This document shows positions 33,405 to 41,278 of a stretch of DNA of 64,000 bases, piece after piece. A program made the translations under genes and the position numbers. Positions within the stretch are counted from its first letter, which is position 1. Each line of letters starts with the position of its first letter. The notes under the pieces were generated by a model. The model was not told the DNA's origin, ran no database searches, and was given only the letters and a program-made list of their open reading frames with translations. The stretch is from Archangium lansingense (GTDB lineage: Bacteria > Myxococcota > Myxococcia > Myxococcales > Myxococcaceae), in contig NZ_JAPNKA010000001.1 of the NCBI RefSeq assembly GCF_026626635.1, forward strand, positions 3,472,001 to 3,536,000. The letters are read 5' to 3'.

Positions 33405-33409
33405 GGGGC

Positions 33410-33428
33410 AGAGGTGTGCATCACCTCT
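33410..33428 (+). terminator. Stem-loop terminator after secreted hydrolase
   Basis: A 7-base stem AGAGGTG / CACCTCT with a 5-base loop begins five bases after the stop codon and runs into a T/C-rich stretch. It is a likely intrinsic terminator. Confidence 0.6.
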
Positions 33429-33549
33429 TCTGGCGCCAGGACGTGTACGGGCTCATGACGCCAATTCGGCGCGCGAGCTCGGCGCCATGGCGAGGTGCCA
33501 GAGGTTCGAGCCTCGAGTTCTCGCATTTTGAGGTGAGGGCACGTCCTCG

Positions 33550-33720
33550 CTAGGGTTCCTCGTGCAGGAGGCGCGCGGCGATGCGGATTGCTTCGATTCT
33601 CGTGAAGGGGTTGCCGGCACTCGGCGTACGAACGCCGAGAGGGATGATCGACATGATGTGTGCGAGGTCTCGATCGAGCGGCTCGGTGTGCTGAGCAATC
33701 TCGTCATCGATGCGCCCCAT
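33550..33720 (-). CDS. Possible small ORF or gene tail, unknown
   Basis: A 56-residue frame (MGRIDDEIAQHTEPLDRDL ... RIEAIRIAARLLHEEP) with coding-like third positions and balanced amino-acid use. The frame stays open upstream to 33816, so it could be the C-terminal tail of an older gene that was cut when the VOC/deacetylase segment arrived. No family is recognised. The remainder of 33429-33808 shows nothing else I can support. Confidence 0.3.
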   Translation of the reverse strand: MGRIDDEIAQHTEPLDRDLAHIMSIIPLGVRTPSAGNPFTRIEAIRIAARLLHEEP

Positions 33721-33808
33721 GAGCACGGCGATTCTCAGCGCACGCACGAGCGCCCCGTGGCGAAGTGAGCGCTCGAATCGGTTCGAGAAGTCACGAGAGG
33801 GAGAGCGA

Positions 33809-34351
33809 ATGAACACACAAGCGAAACCGCCGAGCAGGCTTCACCATACGGCCTACGTGTCCAGGGATCTCGAAGCGACGCGGAGGTTCTACGAGGATTT
33901 GATTGGCCTGCCGCTCGTCGCGACCTGGTGTGAGTCGGACGAGCTTTTTGGCGCCGTTCGCACCTATTGCCACACATTCTTCGAGCTTGGCGACGGGAGT
34001 GCGCTCGCGTTCTTCCAATTCGAAAAGCCGGAGGATCAAAAGCTCTTTGGACCGGAGCTGACTCCTTCTCCGTTCCGTCACATCGCGCTGAACGTCGATC
34101 GGGAGACCCAGAACGGCATCGAGCAACGTCTGCGGGCCGCCGGCTACTCCGAGCCCGGCATGTACGTACTCGAGCACGGCTACTGCCGGTCGCTCTACGT
34201 CGAGGATCCGAACGGGATGCTCGTCGAGTTCACGTACGACAGCCCGGAGGCGATGACGCCAGAGATAACGCGGACCCGCCGTGCCAACGCGCGCCGCGAG
34301 TTGGCGCGCTGGCTCGCGGGTGATGTGACCTCGAACAATGTGTTCCGGTGA
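33809..34351 (+). CDS. VOC-superfamily (glyoxalase/dioxygenase-like) protein
   Basis: A 180-residue protein with paired beta-alpha-beta-beta-beta units. The metal-site pattern is visible: His at LHHTAYVSRDLEATRRFYED, a Glu/His region at FRHIALNV, and Glu in YVEDPNGMLVEFTY. Such proteins include glyoxalases, ring-cleaving dioxygenases and antibiotic-binding proteins, so the substrate is open. Codon use is less GC-biased than that of the neighbours. A good ribosome site (GAGAGGGAGAG) precedes the ATG. It overlaps the truncated deacetylase frame as GTGA. Confidence 0.85.
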   Translation: MNTQAKPPSRLHHTAYVSRDLEATRRFYEDLIGLPLVATWCESDELFGAVRTYCHTFFELGDGSALAFFQFEKPEDQKLFGPELTPSPFRHIALNVDRETQNGIEQRLRAAGYSEPGMYVLEHGYCRSLYVEDPNGMLVEFTYDSPEAMTPEITRTRRANARRELARWLAGDVTSNNVFR

Positions 34352-34560
34352 GACTCCTCACGCTCTCGTTCGACAACGGACCAGATCCTGATGTGACGCC
34401 TCGTGTGCTCGACATCCTGGCGTCGCACGGGCTCGCCGCGCATTTCTTCGTGCTGGGGAAGAATCTCGGAACGGATGAGGGGCGGCGGCTCGTCGAGCGT
34501 GCACGTGACGAGGGACACCTCGTTGGAAACCACTCCTTGGCCTCGTCCAACTGCTCGGGC
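34348..34560 (+). pseudogene. Truncated polysaccharide deacetylase (NodB-type)
   Basis: From GTG 34348 the frame reads LLTLSFDNGPDPDVTPRVLD, then AAHFFVLGKNL and EGHLVGNHSLA, which are the first two NodB motifs (the DNGPD loop and the xGNHS histidine). After about 68 residues similarity ends and the frame runs antisense into the 3' end of the ethanolamine lyase gene. A full domain needs about 180-200 residues, so the catalytic histidines downstream are lost. The gene was coupled to the VOC gene (GTGA overlap), so a two-gene unit seems to have been cut here. Confidence 0.75.
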
Positions 34561-34577
34561 CTCCGCCGGAACAGCCA

Positions 34578-36899
34578 TCAAGAGGCGGAGGTGAGCTCGC
34601 CGAGCAGACGCGCGACCTCCGCCGCGGCGACCTCGGGCCGCAGGCTGGTGTCGGAGATGCCAGCCACCACCCGGGTGATGTTGTGGTCCACCGCACCCGG
34701 CCGGGCCCAGACGCGGGCCGGAGGCGCGGTGACGTAGGCGGAGAAGCTGTGGTGCCCGGAACCAGGGCGCTCGCCGATGACGTGGATGAGGGCGCGAGGC
34801 CCGTTCTCCGCCGTGTCTCCGAAGAGCAGCTCTCCCGCGCGGTAGCCGGCCCGCACGCGCCCCAGGGACAACACGAGGTGCTCGGGGGCCACCCGATGGC
34901 CGGAGGCCTCGAGCCGGGTGCGCAGGGCGGTGAGGAAGGGCAGCAGGTGGCCTTCGTCCATGAGCGAGCGCGCGTCCAGCCCGTCCGAGATGACGAGCTG
35001 CACGTCGTAGCGGCAGGCGTGTCGCGAGCGCAGCGTCTCCAGCATGCGCTCGGAGGCGGGCTCGAGCTGCTCGCCCGAGGGCGGGTGGAGGATGTAGTGG
35101 CGGCGGGCGGTGGTGCGGGTGCGCAGGGGCACGGCGTTGGGGAGCGCCGCGACGAAGTCCGGGGAGAGGTCGGACCAGAGGCCAGCCTTGGCGTCGTCGT
35201 AGAGCTGGCGCAGCTCGCGGTCGAGCGAGGGCGCCAGGTCCCACGGGTGCTCGCCATGGCCCACGGCGAGGGGAACACCGCGGGCGCGCACCTCGGCCAT
35301 CTGCCGTGCGGCCTCGGCGAGCACGTCGGTGTCCGGGCGCGTGTCGCCCTTGTGGCGGCGGTACTGCAGGTACACCCAGGCAGGGTCCCCGAAGTGCTCG
35401 GTAGGGCGGCCCTTCGCGTCGATGACGCCCAGTCGCTGGAAGAAGGCCCACATCCGGTCATCCACCTTGTAGCCGAAGCGCTCGCGCAGGCGGACGTGGT
35501 CCTGGAAGCCCGTGGTCAGGTAGCTGAGCATGGGATCATTCCGGGTGGGCAGCGCCATGAGATAGCCGGGGTTGGCCGGTATGAGCTGCTCCAGGCACCA
35601 GCCCAGGTCATCCAGCGAGACGTCCATGTGCAGGGTGGAGCAGACGTCCAGGCCAATCGTCAGGCCGTGCAGCTTGCCCATGACGATGTCCTCGAGGCAG
35701 CAGCGCACGAGCTGCTCGCGGGTGCGGAACACCTCGGGGCCGATGAAGCCGGCCACGTCGTTGACGATGACGTGCGGGGCAGTCTCCCGGCCGGCGCGGG
35801 CCTGCGCGGCGGCGATGCGCTGGGTGAGGGCGCGCGAGAAGCCGTACTTGCGCGACTCGTGCACCACCATGTCCACGCCGGCAGCATGACCGTTGGTGGC
35901 GTCGGCGCCCTGGCCCGTCTCGAAGTACATGCCCCAGCGCCCGGTGCGCGCGGCGGCGTGAGCCTCCATCTTCTCCAGGGTGACGTCGAAGGTGCGATTG
36001 GCTGCCTCGGTGCTGCCCAGGCTCTGGAACCAGATGCCCGTGGTGCCCGGCTGCATGGCCTCCACCACCGCCTGCACGTCCACGTGGGCCAGCACGCAGT
36101 GGGGCATCACGTCCCGCAGCCCGAACGTCACCAGAATCTCGTGCAGGGCGGACTCCACGGCGGCCACGGACTCGGGCGCCGAGGACACCGGGTTGGTGCC
36201 GAGCACCACGTCGCCCAGGGCGAAGCTCCAGCCGTTGAAGACCTGCCAGCGGATGTCGTCCGGGTGGTCCGTGGGCGAGTTGGGCTGGATGCGCGCGCCC
36301 AGGTAGCCCTTCGCGCCCACCTTGCTGCCGGGGAGCGGGTTGAAGACCTTGCTCCCCACCGCGGCGAGCTCCTCATTGCTCATCAGCTTCACCACGCAGC
36401 CGATGACGTCACTGCTCAGCCCGCCTTTGAGCTCGTGGATGTCCGCCTCGCTCGCGGACAGCAGGAAGGCCTTGAGCTCGCCCAGCGTCCAGCTCGCGGT
36501 GTGCGCCTGCGCCTTCGGGTCGAGCGCTCCCTGCATGTACGTGTAGAGCCGCTCCTCGATGAGCGGGTACGCGTCCAGGTCGCCAATGCGCGTGCGCGCG
36601 AGCAGCTCCCGGGCATTGCGGCGGGACGCCTCGTCGGCCGCGGCGACACCGATGGTCGCGTCGCCCTCCTTGAACTCATTCGCCGCCCCCACGAGCTGCT
36701 GGTACAGCCGAGGCTCGAAGGTGCCCTGAACGCGTCGCACGTAGGTGAACACGTCCTCACCGGGGAGGAGGTTGGAGATGGAGACGCGGGCCGGGGCGCT
36801 CTCGTGGGAACGGGCGGCCTCGGGGCTGGTGCCGGGGGTTGGGGCGGCGGGGAGCTGCTCGGGCTGCTCCTCGCGTGCATGCGTCAGGCTTTCCGCCAT
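34578..36899 (-). CDS. eutBC: Ethanolamine ammonia-lyase, EutB-EutC fusion
   Basis: A 773-residue single protein joining both subunits of the adenosylcobalamin-dependent lyase that splits ethanolamine into acetaldehyde and ammonia. The EutB part (about 40-580) keeps the substrate residues expected from the E. coli enzyme: ARIQPN (Arg203, Gln205), GTNP (Asn236), FETGQG (Glu327) and GLDVCST (Asp418). The EutC part (about 600-773) has DGLDARSLM and the B12-contact region SLGRVRAGYRAGELLFGD. Most bacteria have two genes. The first 35 residues are a Pro/Glu-rich tail without targeting features. No eut shell, reactivase or transporter gene is adjacent. Confidence 0.93.
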   Translation of the reverse strand: MAESLTHAREEQPEQLPAAPTPGTSPEAARSHESAPARVSISNLLPGEDVFTYVRRVQGTFEPRLYQQLVGAANEFKEGDATIGVAAADEASRRNARELLARTRIGDLDAYPLIEERLYTYMQGALDPKAQAHTASWTLGELKAFLLSASEADIHELKGGLSSDVIGCVVKLMSNEELAAVGSKVFNPLPGSKVGAKGYLGARIQPNSPTDHPDDIRWQVFNGWSFALGDVVLGTNPVSSAPESVAAVESALHEILVTFGLRDVMPHCVLAHVDVQAVVEAMQPGTTGIWFQSLGSTEAANRTFDVTLEKMEAHAAARTGRWGMYFETGQGADATNGHAAGVDMVVHESRKYGFSRALTQRIAAAQARAGRETAPHVIVNDVAGFIGPEVFRTREQLVRCCLEDIVMGKLHGLTIGLDVCSTLHMDVSLDDLGWCLEQLIPANPGYLMALPTRNDPMLSYLTTGFQDHVRLRERFGYKVDDRMWAFFQRLGVIDAKGRPTEHFGDPAWVYLQYRRHKGDTRPDTDVLAEAARQMAEVRARGVPLAVGHGEHPWDLAPSLDRELRQLYDDAKAGLWSDLSPDFVAALPNAVPLRTRTTARRHYILHPPSGEQLEPASERMLETLRSRHACRYDVQLVISDGLDARSLMDEGHLLPFLTALRTRLEASGHRVAPEHLVLSLGRVRAGYRAGELLFGDTAENGPRALIHVIGERPGSGHHSFSAYVTAPPARVWARPGAVDHNITRVVAGISDTSLRPEVAAAEVARLLGELTSAS

Positions 36900-37021
36900 A
36901 TCGAGCTCACCTCGGGGGCAGAGGCTAGTGCTGCCCCGACTGCGTGTCACGGGGGGGGCCCCGGAAGAGGGAGGGCTCCTGCGTGATGCAGGCGTCCAAC
37001 GCAGGTGAGTACCCGACAATT

Positions 37022-37582
37022 TCAGCGGGTGCCGCCAGCCCCGGTGTGCAGGTGCTCCAGGAAGAAGGCCGCTACCACCAGCGAGTGGGTGATGGCCCCA
37101 CTCCGGAGGAGCTGGGGCACCGTCGAGCGCGGGTGCAGCTCCACGGTGATGTCCTCCCCCGCCTCCTGCTTGCCCTCGTGCATCTTCACGCAGTCGAGCG
37201 CCAGGTAGCTGTGGCAGAGGTTGCCCTGGATGGCGGGATTGGGGTGCACCTGGCCAAGCCTCACCACCCGGCCCGGCACGTACCCTGTCTCCTCCTCCAG
37301 CTCGCGCGCGGCGGCCGTCGCCGGATCCTCTCCGGGGTCCACCATGCCGCCGGGAACCTCCAGCGTCGCCGCCTCGGTACCGAAGCGGTACTGGCGTACG
37401 AGCACCAGCTGGTCATCCTTCGTCACCGCGATGACGTTCACCCAATCCGGACCCTCGAGGACGACGCGCGGGCACTCGTGGCCCGTGCGCGGGTCCGCCA
37501 CCACGTCCTGGCGGACCTTGAAGATTCGGTAGTCATGCTCCAGACCCCGGCGAAGGCGGGGCCACGGTTTGATGGGGCTCAT
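37022..37582 (-). CDS. NUDIX hydrolase (ADP-ribose pyrophosphatase type)
   Basis: A 186-residue NUDIX protein. The full box is at 78-100: GGMVDPGEDPATAAAREL followed by EEETGY, with all metal-binding glutamates. The preceding VRQYRFGTEAATLEVP is typical of ADP-ribose and nucleoside-diphosphate sugar hydrolases, which recycle or clear reactive nucleotides. The start ATG at 37582 lies four bases after the stop of the SirB1-like gene, so the two are co-transcribed. Confidence 0.9.
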   Translation of the reverse strand: MSPIKPWPRLRRGLEHDYRIFKVRQDVVADPRTGHECPRVVLEGPDWVNVIAVTKDDQLVLVRQYRFGTEAATLEVPGGMVDPGEDPATAAARELEEETGYVPGRVVRLGQVHPNPAIQGNLCHSYLALDCVKMHEGKQEAGEDITVELHPRSTVPQLLRSGAITHSLVVAAFFLEHLHTGAGGTR

Positions 37583-37586
37583 CGGC

Positions 37587-38444
37587 TCAGTTCAACAGCT
37601 CGGCGCGCTGGCGCAACTCCCGAGCCGTCAACTCCAGCCTGTCCCGGTCCGGTGCCTCCGGCGACAGCTCCAGGCAGCGCTCCACGTCCTTGAGCGCCGC
37701 CCGGTAGGCCCCCAGGTTGGCCAGCAGCGCCGCCCGCGTGCGCAGCTCGCCCGGATGGTTGGGGGCCAGCATCAGCAGCAGGTCCACCACCGCCAGCCCT
37801 CGCTCGCTGTCGTCTCGCTCCAGGTACACCCGGCGCAGGTTGGACAGCATCCGGTAGGTGATGAGCTCCACCGGCGCCGGCGACAGCATGGCGGGGGTGA
37901 AGCGCAGCTGCGGCGCTACCCGCTCCAGCAGCTCCTTGCACCCCTCCTCGGTGAGGATCTCCCCACCGTGGTACGGGTCCACCACCAGCTTGTGGTCCCC
38001 CGCGCTGCAGGCCACCAGGAAGTGCCCGGGGAAGGGCACGCCATAGAGGGGAATGCCCGCGCGCCGTGCCACCTCCAGGTACACCACCGAGAGGGTGATG
38101 GGCAGGCCCACCTTCCGCTCCAGCACCTGGTCCAGGAAGCTGTTCTCCGGCGCCTGGTAGTCCTCGTCGTTGCCCCGGAAGCCCTCGATGTCCGCCAGCA
38201 CGTGCCGCAGCGCGGTGAGGCCGGCCATCACCTCGCCATGGCCGGTGTGCCGCTCCATCTCCAGCTGCACCCGGGCCGCCAGCGCGTCCAGCGTGTGCAG
38301 GTACGCCGAGGCATCCAGCCCCGGCCGGTTGAGCGTGGCGATGGCCAGTGCCGCCAGGTCCAGCCGTGGCGGATCCGCCGCGAGCGCGGAGACGAGGCGT
38401 TCGCGGGCCACTACTGGCGGGCTCAAGGTCGAGGTGATGCTCAC
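37587..38444 (-). CDS. SirB1-like transglutaminase-fold / TPR protein
   Basis: A 285-residue protein. The core (about 95-190) matches the SirB1 type of transglutaminase-like fold: NSFLDQVLERKVGLPITLSVVY, VPFPGHFLV and VVDPYHGGE. The last 80 residues form TPR-like helices (SNLRRVYLERDDSERGLAVVD, AALLANLGAYRAALKDVERCL). The exact role of this family is not settled; members sit in many housekeeping operons. The GTG at 38444 was chosen as the first good start; a TTG at 38468 is possible. It lies 4 bases upstream of the NUDIX gene. Confidence 0.85.
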   Translation of the reverse strand: MSITSTLSPPVVARERLVSALAADPPRLDLAALAIATLNRPGLDASAYLHTLDALAARVQLEMERHTGHGEVMAGLTALRHVLADIEGFRGNDEDYQAPENSFLDQVLERKVGLPITLSVVYLEVARRAGIPLYGVPFPGHFLVACSAGDHKLVVDPYHGGEILTEEGCKELLERVAPQLRFTPAMLSPAPVELITYRMLSNLRRVYLERDDSERGLAVVDLLLMLAPNHPGELRTRAALLANLGAYRAALKDVERCLELSPEAPDRDRLELTARELRQRAELLN

Positions 38445-38495
38445 GGCGGCAAGGACTAACCCAGGCAAGAGGGAACGGCAAAGGCAGGCAGGCAG

Positions 38496-38774
38496 TCAGC
38501 TCCGGGGGGGTTCGGGGGGCAACAGCCGCCCCTTGATTTCCGCGCGCATCGCCACATGGGCGGAAATCAGCCCCGAGAGCAGTCCGTCCTCGAACTCGAA
38601 AGTCGGGTGTTCCTTGAGTTTCGGGAAGTCGTGGGGGTTGCGCAGCTCCTCGGGGGTGATGTTGGGGACCACCTCGCGGGCCAGGCGGAGCACCTTGGCC
38701 TGCTGCTGAGAAATCATCCGCTCGAAGAGCTTGCCGGCAATCTCCAGCATCTCGAGTCCGCTCTCTTCCGTCAT
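38496..38774 (-). CDS. Conserved-looking hypothetical protein
   Basis: A 92-residue acidic helical protein (MTEESGLEMLEIAGKLFERM ... QAKVLRLAREVVPNITPEEL ... PHDFPKLKEHPTFEFEDGLL). It has no signal peptide, membrane segment or cysteine. The ATG at 38774 has GGAGACC upstream, and the gene lies 12 bases after the stop of the papain-fold gene, so the two are probably in one operon. I recognise no family. Confidence 0.65.
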   Translation of the reverse strand: MTEESGLEMLEIAGKLFERMISQQQAKVLRLAREVVPNITPEELRNPHDFPKLKEHPTFEFEDGLLSGLISAHVAMRAEIKGRLLPPEPPRS

Positions 38775-38786
38775 GGTCTCCTCTTT

Positions 38787-40397
38787 CTACTGCTGGGCGA
38801 TGTCCCACTTCACCCGGCGCCAGGTGCGCCGGAAGGAATCTACATCCCCCTCGACGGCATCCCGCTCCTGCTCACGGCCATCCAGGAATGCAACGAAATC
38901 GAGCTGCCGCTCTGGCCGGGCGTACTCGGCGTCGAAGAGGCGAACAATTTCGTTGGCGGGCAAGGTGCGCCGGCCGGCCACGTCCACCAGGCCGATGCGA
39001 ACCCCCTGCATGTCCTGGGAGGGGGCATAGGACTTGTAGACGAGCTCGGTGCACACGAGGGTGGAGTCGGAGAAGAAGTCGAAGTTGAAGTCGTAGGGCC
39101 GGCCCTGCAAGTGGAAGGCGCGGGTGATGGCGCGCGCCTTCTCCACCGGGGGGAGGCGCGGGCGCATGACGCCGAGGTAGTCCACGTGCATGCCGTGCTC
39201 GGGGCCGGTGAAGGACACGCCCTCGCTGATGGACTCGATGATGCGGACGGCGTCTCCATGGCTGTCCGGGGAGGTGTAGGCGGCCCACTTGGCGGGGTAC
39301 TCGCGCGCCAGGTGCTCCGCGAGCGTCTGGGGGGCGCCCGGCAGCGTCTTCAGCCAGTCGCGCACGCCCGGGTCTCCATCGAGGAAGGTGGCCCAGTCCT
39401 GGGGAGTGCCCACGTAGAGCTCGGCATGGGGCCAGAAGCCGGGCAGGCCGATATTGGAGAGGTACCAGTTCTGCCGGGCCACGAGGATATCGCCCGGCTG
39501 CATGCGGGCCAGCAGGGCGAGCGTCTGCTCGCGGCGGATGAGGGGCTGGCCGATGCGCTTCACCCGGGTGTCGCCCATCCACTCGGCCACCGAGCGCTGC
39601 ACGGGGAAGATGGCGCTGGCGGTGGAGTCCTTGAGCACGTCCGCGCCAGCCTTGGCGAAGAGGGTGAAGCCGCGCTTGAGCAGCTTGCCGCGGGCCACCT
39701 TGGAGTTCTGCCGCATCTCCTGGATGAGCCACACGGCGCGGCGCACGTTGAGGATGCCCGTCTTCTTGAGCAGGGGCCGGAGCTGCTCGGCGTAGGTGTC
39801 TCCCGTCATGAGCTGGGTGGAGGTGGAGACGTGGATGGCCTTCTCCTTGAAACGGGCGAAGGTTCCCGCGGGCAGGCCGTACTCCTCGGAGGGTTCATCC
39901 AGGAGCACCTCGAGCTGCTTCTGGCCGCCGGTGAGCTCCGCGTACGTCAGCCCGTGGGCCAGCTCCGTGGTGAGCGCACCGTGGGTGAGCAGGAAGCCCC
40001 AGGTGTGCTTCGTCTGCCGGGTGAGGGCGGACACCTTGACGAAGTCCCAGTAGCGCTGGCGGATGAGCTCGAGCGAGGCGAAGTAGTCCGAGAAGGCCGC
40101 CCAGGTAGTGAGCAGGGTGCGCTTCTCGTCCGGCGTGTAGGGGATGTCCTGCTTGCGGTTGTAGAGGCCGCGCGTCTTGGAGATCTGCTCCTGCAGGGCA
40201 CGCAGGCCCTTGGCGTAGCGCTCGACGGCCTCCAGGTCGCGCAGGGCCTGGTCCACGAAGGCGCCGTCCTCTAGCGAGTAGACGCTCGTGGCGTCGGAGG
40301 CAGAGGGAGTGGGCTCGGCGGCCTGGGGAGTGGACGAGGGAGCGGGGGGAGGGGAGGCGAGTGCGAGCCAGGTGACGAGCAGCGGGGTGGGGAGCAT
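38787..40397 (-). CDS. YiiX/YebB-like (permuted NlpC/P60) cysteine hydrolase, exported
   Basis: A 536-residue protein. A signal-like start (MLPTPLLVTWLALASPPPAPSS) precedes a long helical region (about 45-290). The C-terminal permuted papain-like domain begins with GDILVARQNWYLSN and has His324 (FWPHAELYVG) and the nucleophile Cys449 (LVCTELVYKSY), in the circularly permuted order typical of YiiX/YebB. These enzymes act on peptidoglycan peptides, lipids or similar amide/ester bonds. The ATG at 40397 was chosen at the signal-peptide start; no strong ribosome site is seen. Confidence 0.83.
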   Translation of the reverse strand: MLPTPLLVTWLALASPPPAPSSTPQAAEPTPSASDATSVYSLEDGAFVDQALRDLEAVERYAKGLRALQEQISKTRGLYNRKQDIPYTPDEKRTLLTTWAAFSDYFASLELIRQRYWDFVKVSALTRQTKHTWGFLLTHGALTTELAHGLTYAELTGGQKQLEVLLDEPSEEYGLPAGTFARFKEKAIHVSTSTQLMTGDTYAEQLRPLLKKTGILNVRRAVWLIQEMRQNSKVARGKLLKRGFTLFAKAGADVLKDSTASAIFPVQRSVAEWMGDTRVKRIGQPLIRREQTLALLARMQPGDILVARQNWYLSNIGLPGFWPHAELYVGTPQDWATFLDGDPGVRDWLKTLPGAPQTLAEHLAREYPAKWAAYTSPDSHGDAVRIIESISEGVSFTGPEHGMHVDYLGVMRPRLPPVEKARAITRAFHLQGRPYDFNFDFFSDSTLVCTELVYKSYAPSQDMQGVRIGLVDVAGRRTLPANEIVRLFDAEYARPERQLDFVAFLDGREQERDAVEGDVDSFRRTWRRVKWDIAQQ

Positions 40398-40577
40398 CGA
40401 GATTCCCGAAGGGGGGCTGAGGAGCGGCACTCTACCCTGGCCCCGGCCGGAAGGCTGCCCGGGGGGCACGGCCTGAAGGGCCATGGCGAGGTAGCCCGCA
40501 GGACATTCCGTCCACAGCTTGAATACGAGGCCCGGGTGCGGAGAGGGAAGCCTGGGCGGAAAGGTACAGGACTCGAG

Positions 40578-40895
40578 ATGGCATTCGGATTTGCGGAGAA
40601 CCCGGCGCTCTCCATCACGCCCCACCTGGACTCCGTGGACTACCCGGCGACGCGAGAGCAGATCGTCACGGCTGCGGCGGACAACGGGGCGTACGTAGAC
40701 ATCATCAACCTTCTCAAGTCGCTGCCACGGGAAGAGTACCAGACGCGCGAAGAGGCAATGCGAGACCTGGCGGAGGCGGCGCGGCGGTTCGCGAGCGGCG
40801 GCCTGCGCGATGACGACGGGGTGGATCGGGACCGGCGCAACATCGGCAGGGATCTGGTGGAGAACGCCCCGGATGGGAACCAGCGGCATCCGTAG
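40578..40895 (+). CDS. DUF2795 small protein
   Basis: A 105-residue protein with a DUF2795 core, LDSVDYPATREQIVTAAADNG followed by IINLLKSLPREEYQTREEAM. DUF2795 domains are small helical units of unknown function, often with stress-linked genes. The remainder is acidic and basic low-complexity sequence (GGLRDDDGVDRDRRN). The ATG at 40578 starts the conserved part. It stands alone between divergent and parallel neighbours. Confidence 0.8.
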   Translation: MAFGFAENPALSITPHLDSVDYPATREQIVTAAADNGAYVDIINLLKSLPREEYQTREEAMRDLAEAARRFASGGLRDDDGVDRDRRNIGRDLVENAPDGNQRHP

Positions 40896-41101
40896 TGAGG
40901 CGTGAAGGGTTGGGCAGTCGAGGCGCTCGCGGGCGCCGGCCACGCAGGGCCGGTCCTCGCGGGCGCTGTGGTTTTCCGGGGCGGGGTGGCTTCGCTCGCG
41001 GTTCGCTGTGTAGGCTCTGAGTTCGTTCGGATTCAGGGGGCCAGGGCGATGAACCACGTGCGCGTGGCGGCAGGGTTGCTGGTGCTGACGCTCGAAACAG
41101 G

Positions 41102-41278
41102 GTGTCCCGTGGCGGTGAGGCGGGCGTGCTGCGTCAGGCCATGCTCAAGGATCTCGCCAATTCACTGTCTCATGATGGTTGCCAACCCGCCGACATCCAG
41201 GAGGAGTGTGGGGACCGGTACTACGATGCCTGCTTGGCGGCATGCATAGAGGAGATGAACAGGAGGGACCGGAAATGA
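41102..41278 (+). CDS. Small Cys-containing protein, possibly a frame-split lipoprotein
   Basis: This frame reads GGEAGVLRQAMLKDLANSL, then HDGCQPADIQEECGDRYY and DACLAACIEEMNRRDRK, with four cysteines and clear protein character. Its stop overlaps the start of the Cys-rich secreted gene as ATGA, so it is probably translated. The frame has only a GTG at 41102 as start. A different frame starting at ATG 41050 provides a signal-like peptide (MNHVRVAAGLLVLTLETGC). The two would join by a shift of one base near 41090-41125, so this may be a frameshifted lipoprotein gene or a sequence error. Confidence 0.5.
   Translation: MSRGGEAGVLRQAMLKDLANSLSHDGCQPADIQEECGDRYYDACLAACIEEMNRRDRK

Noticed and set aside
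33499..33520. A GGTTCGAGCC sequence resembling a tRNA T-arm.
   Set aside because: The five-pair T-stem cannot be formed and no acceptor, D or anticodon arm is found around it. No tRNA or rRNA gene was seen anywhere in the window.
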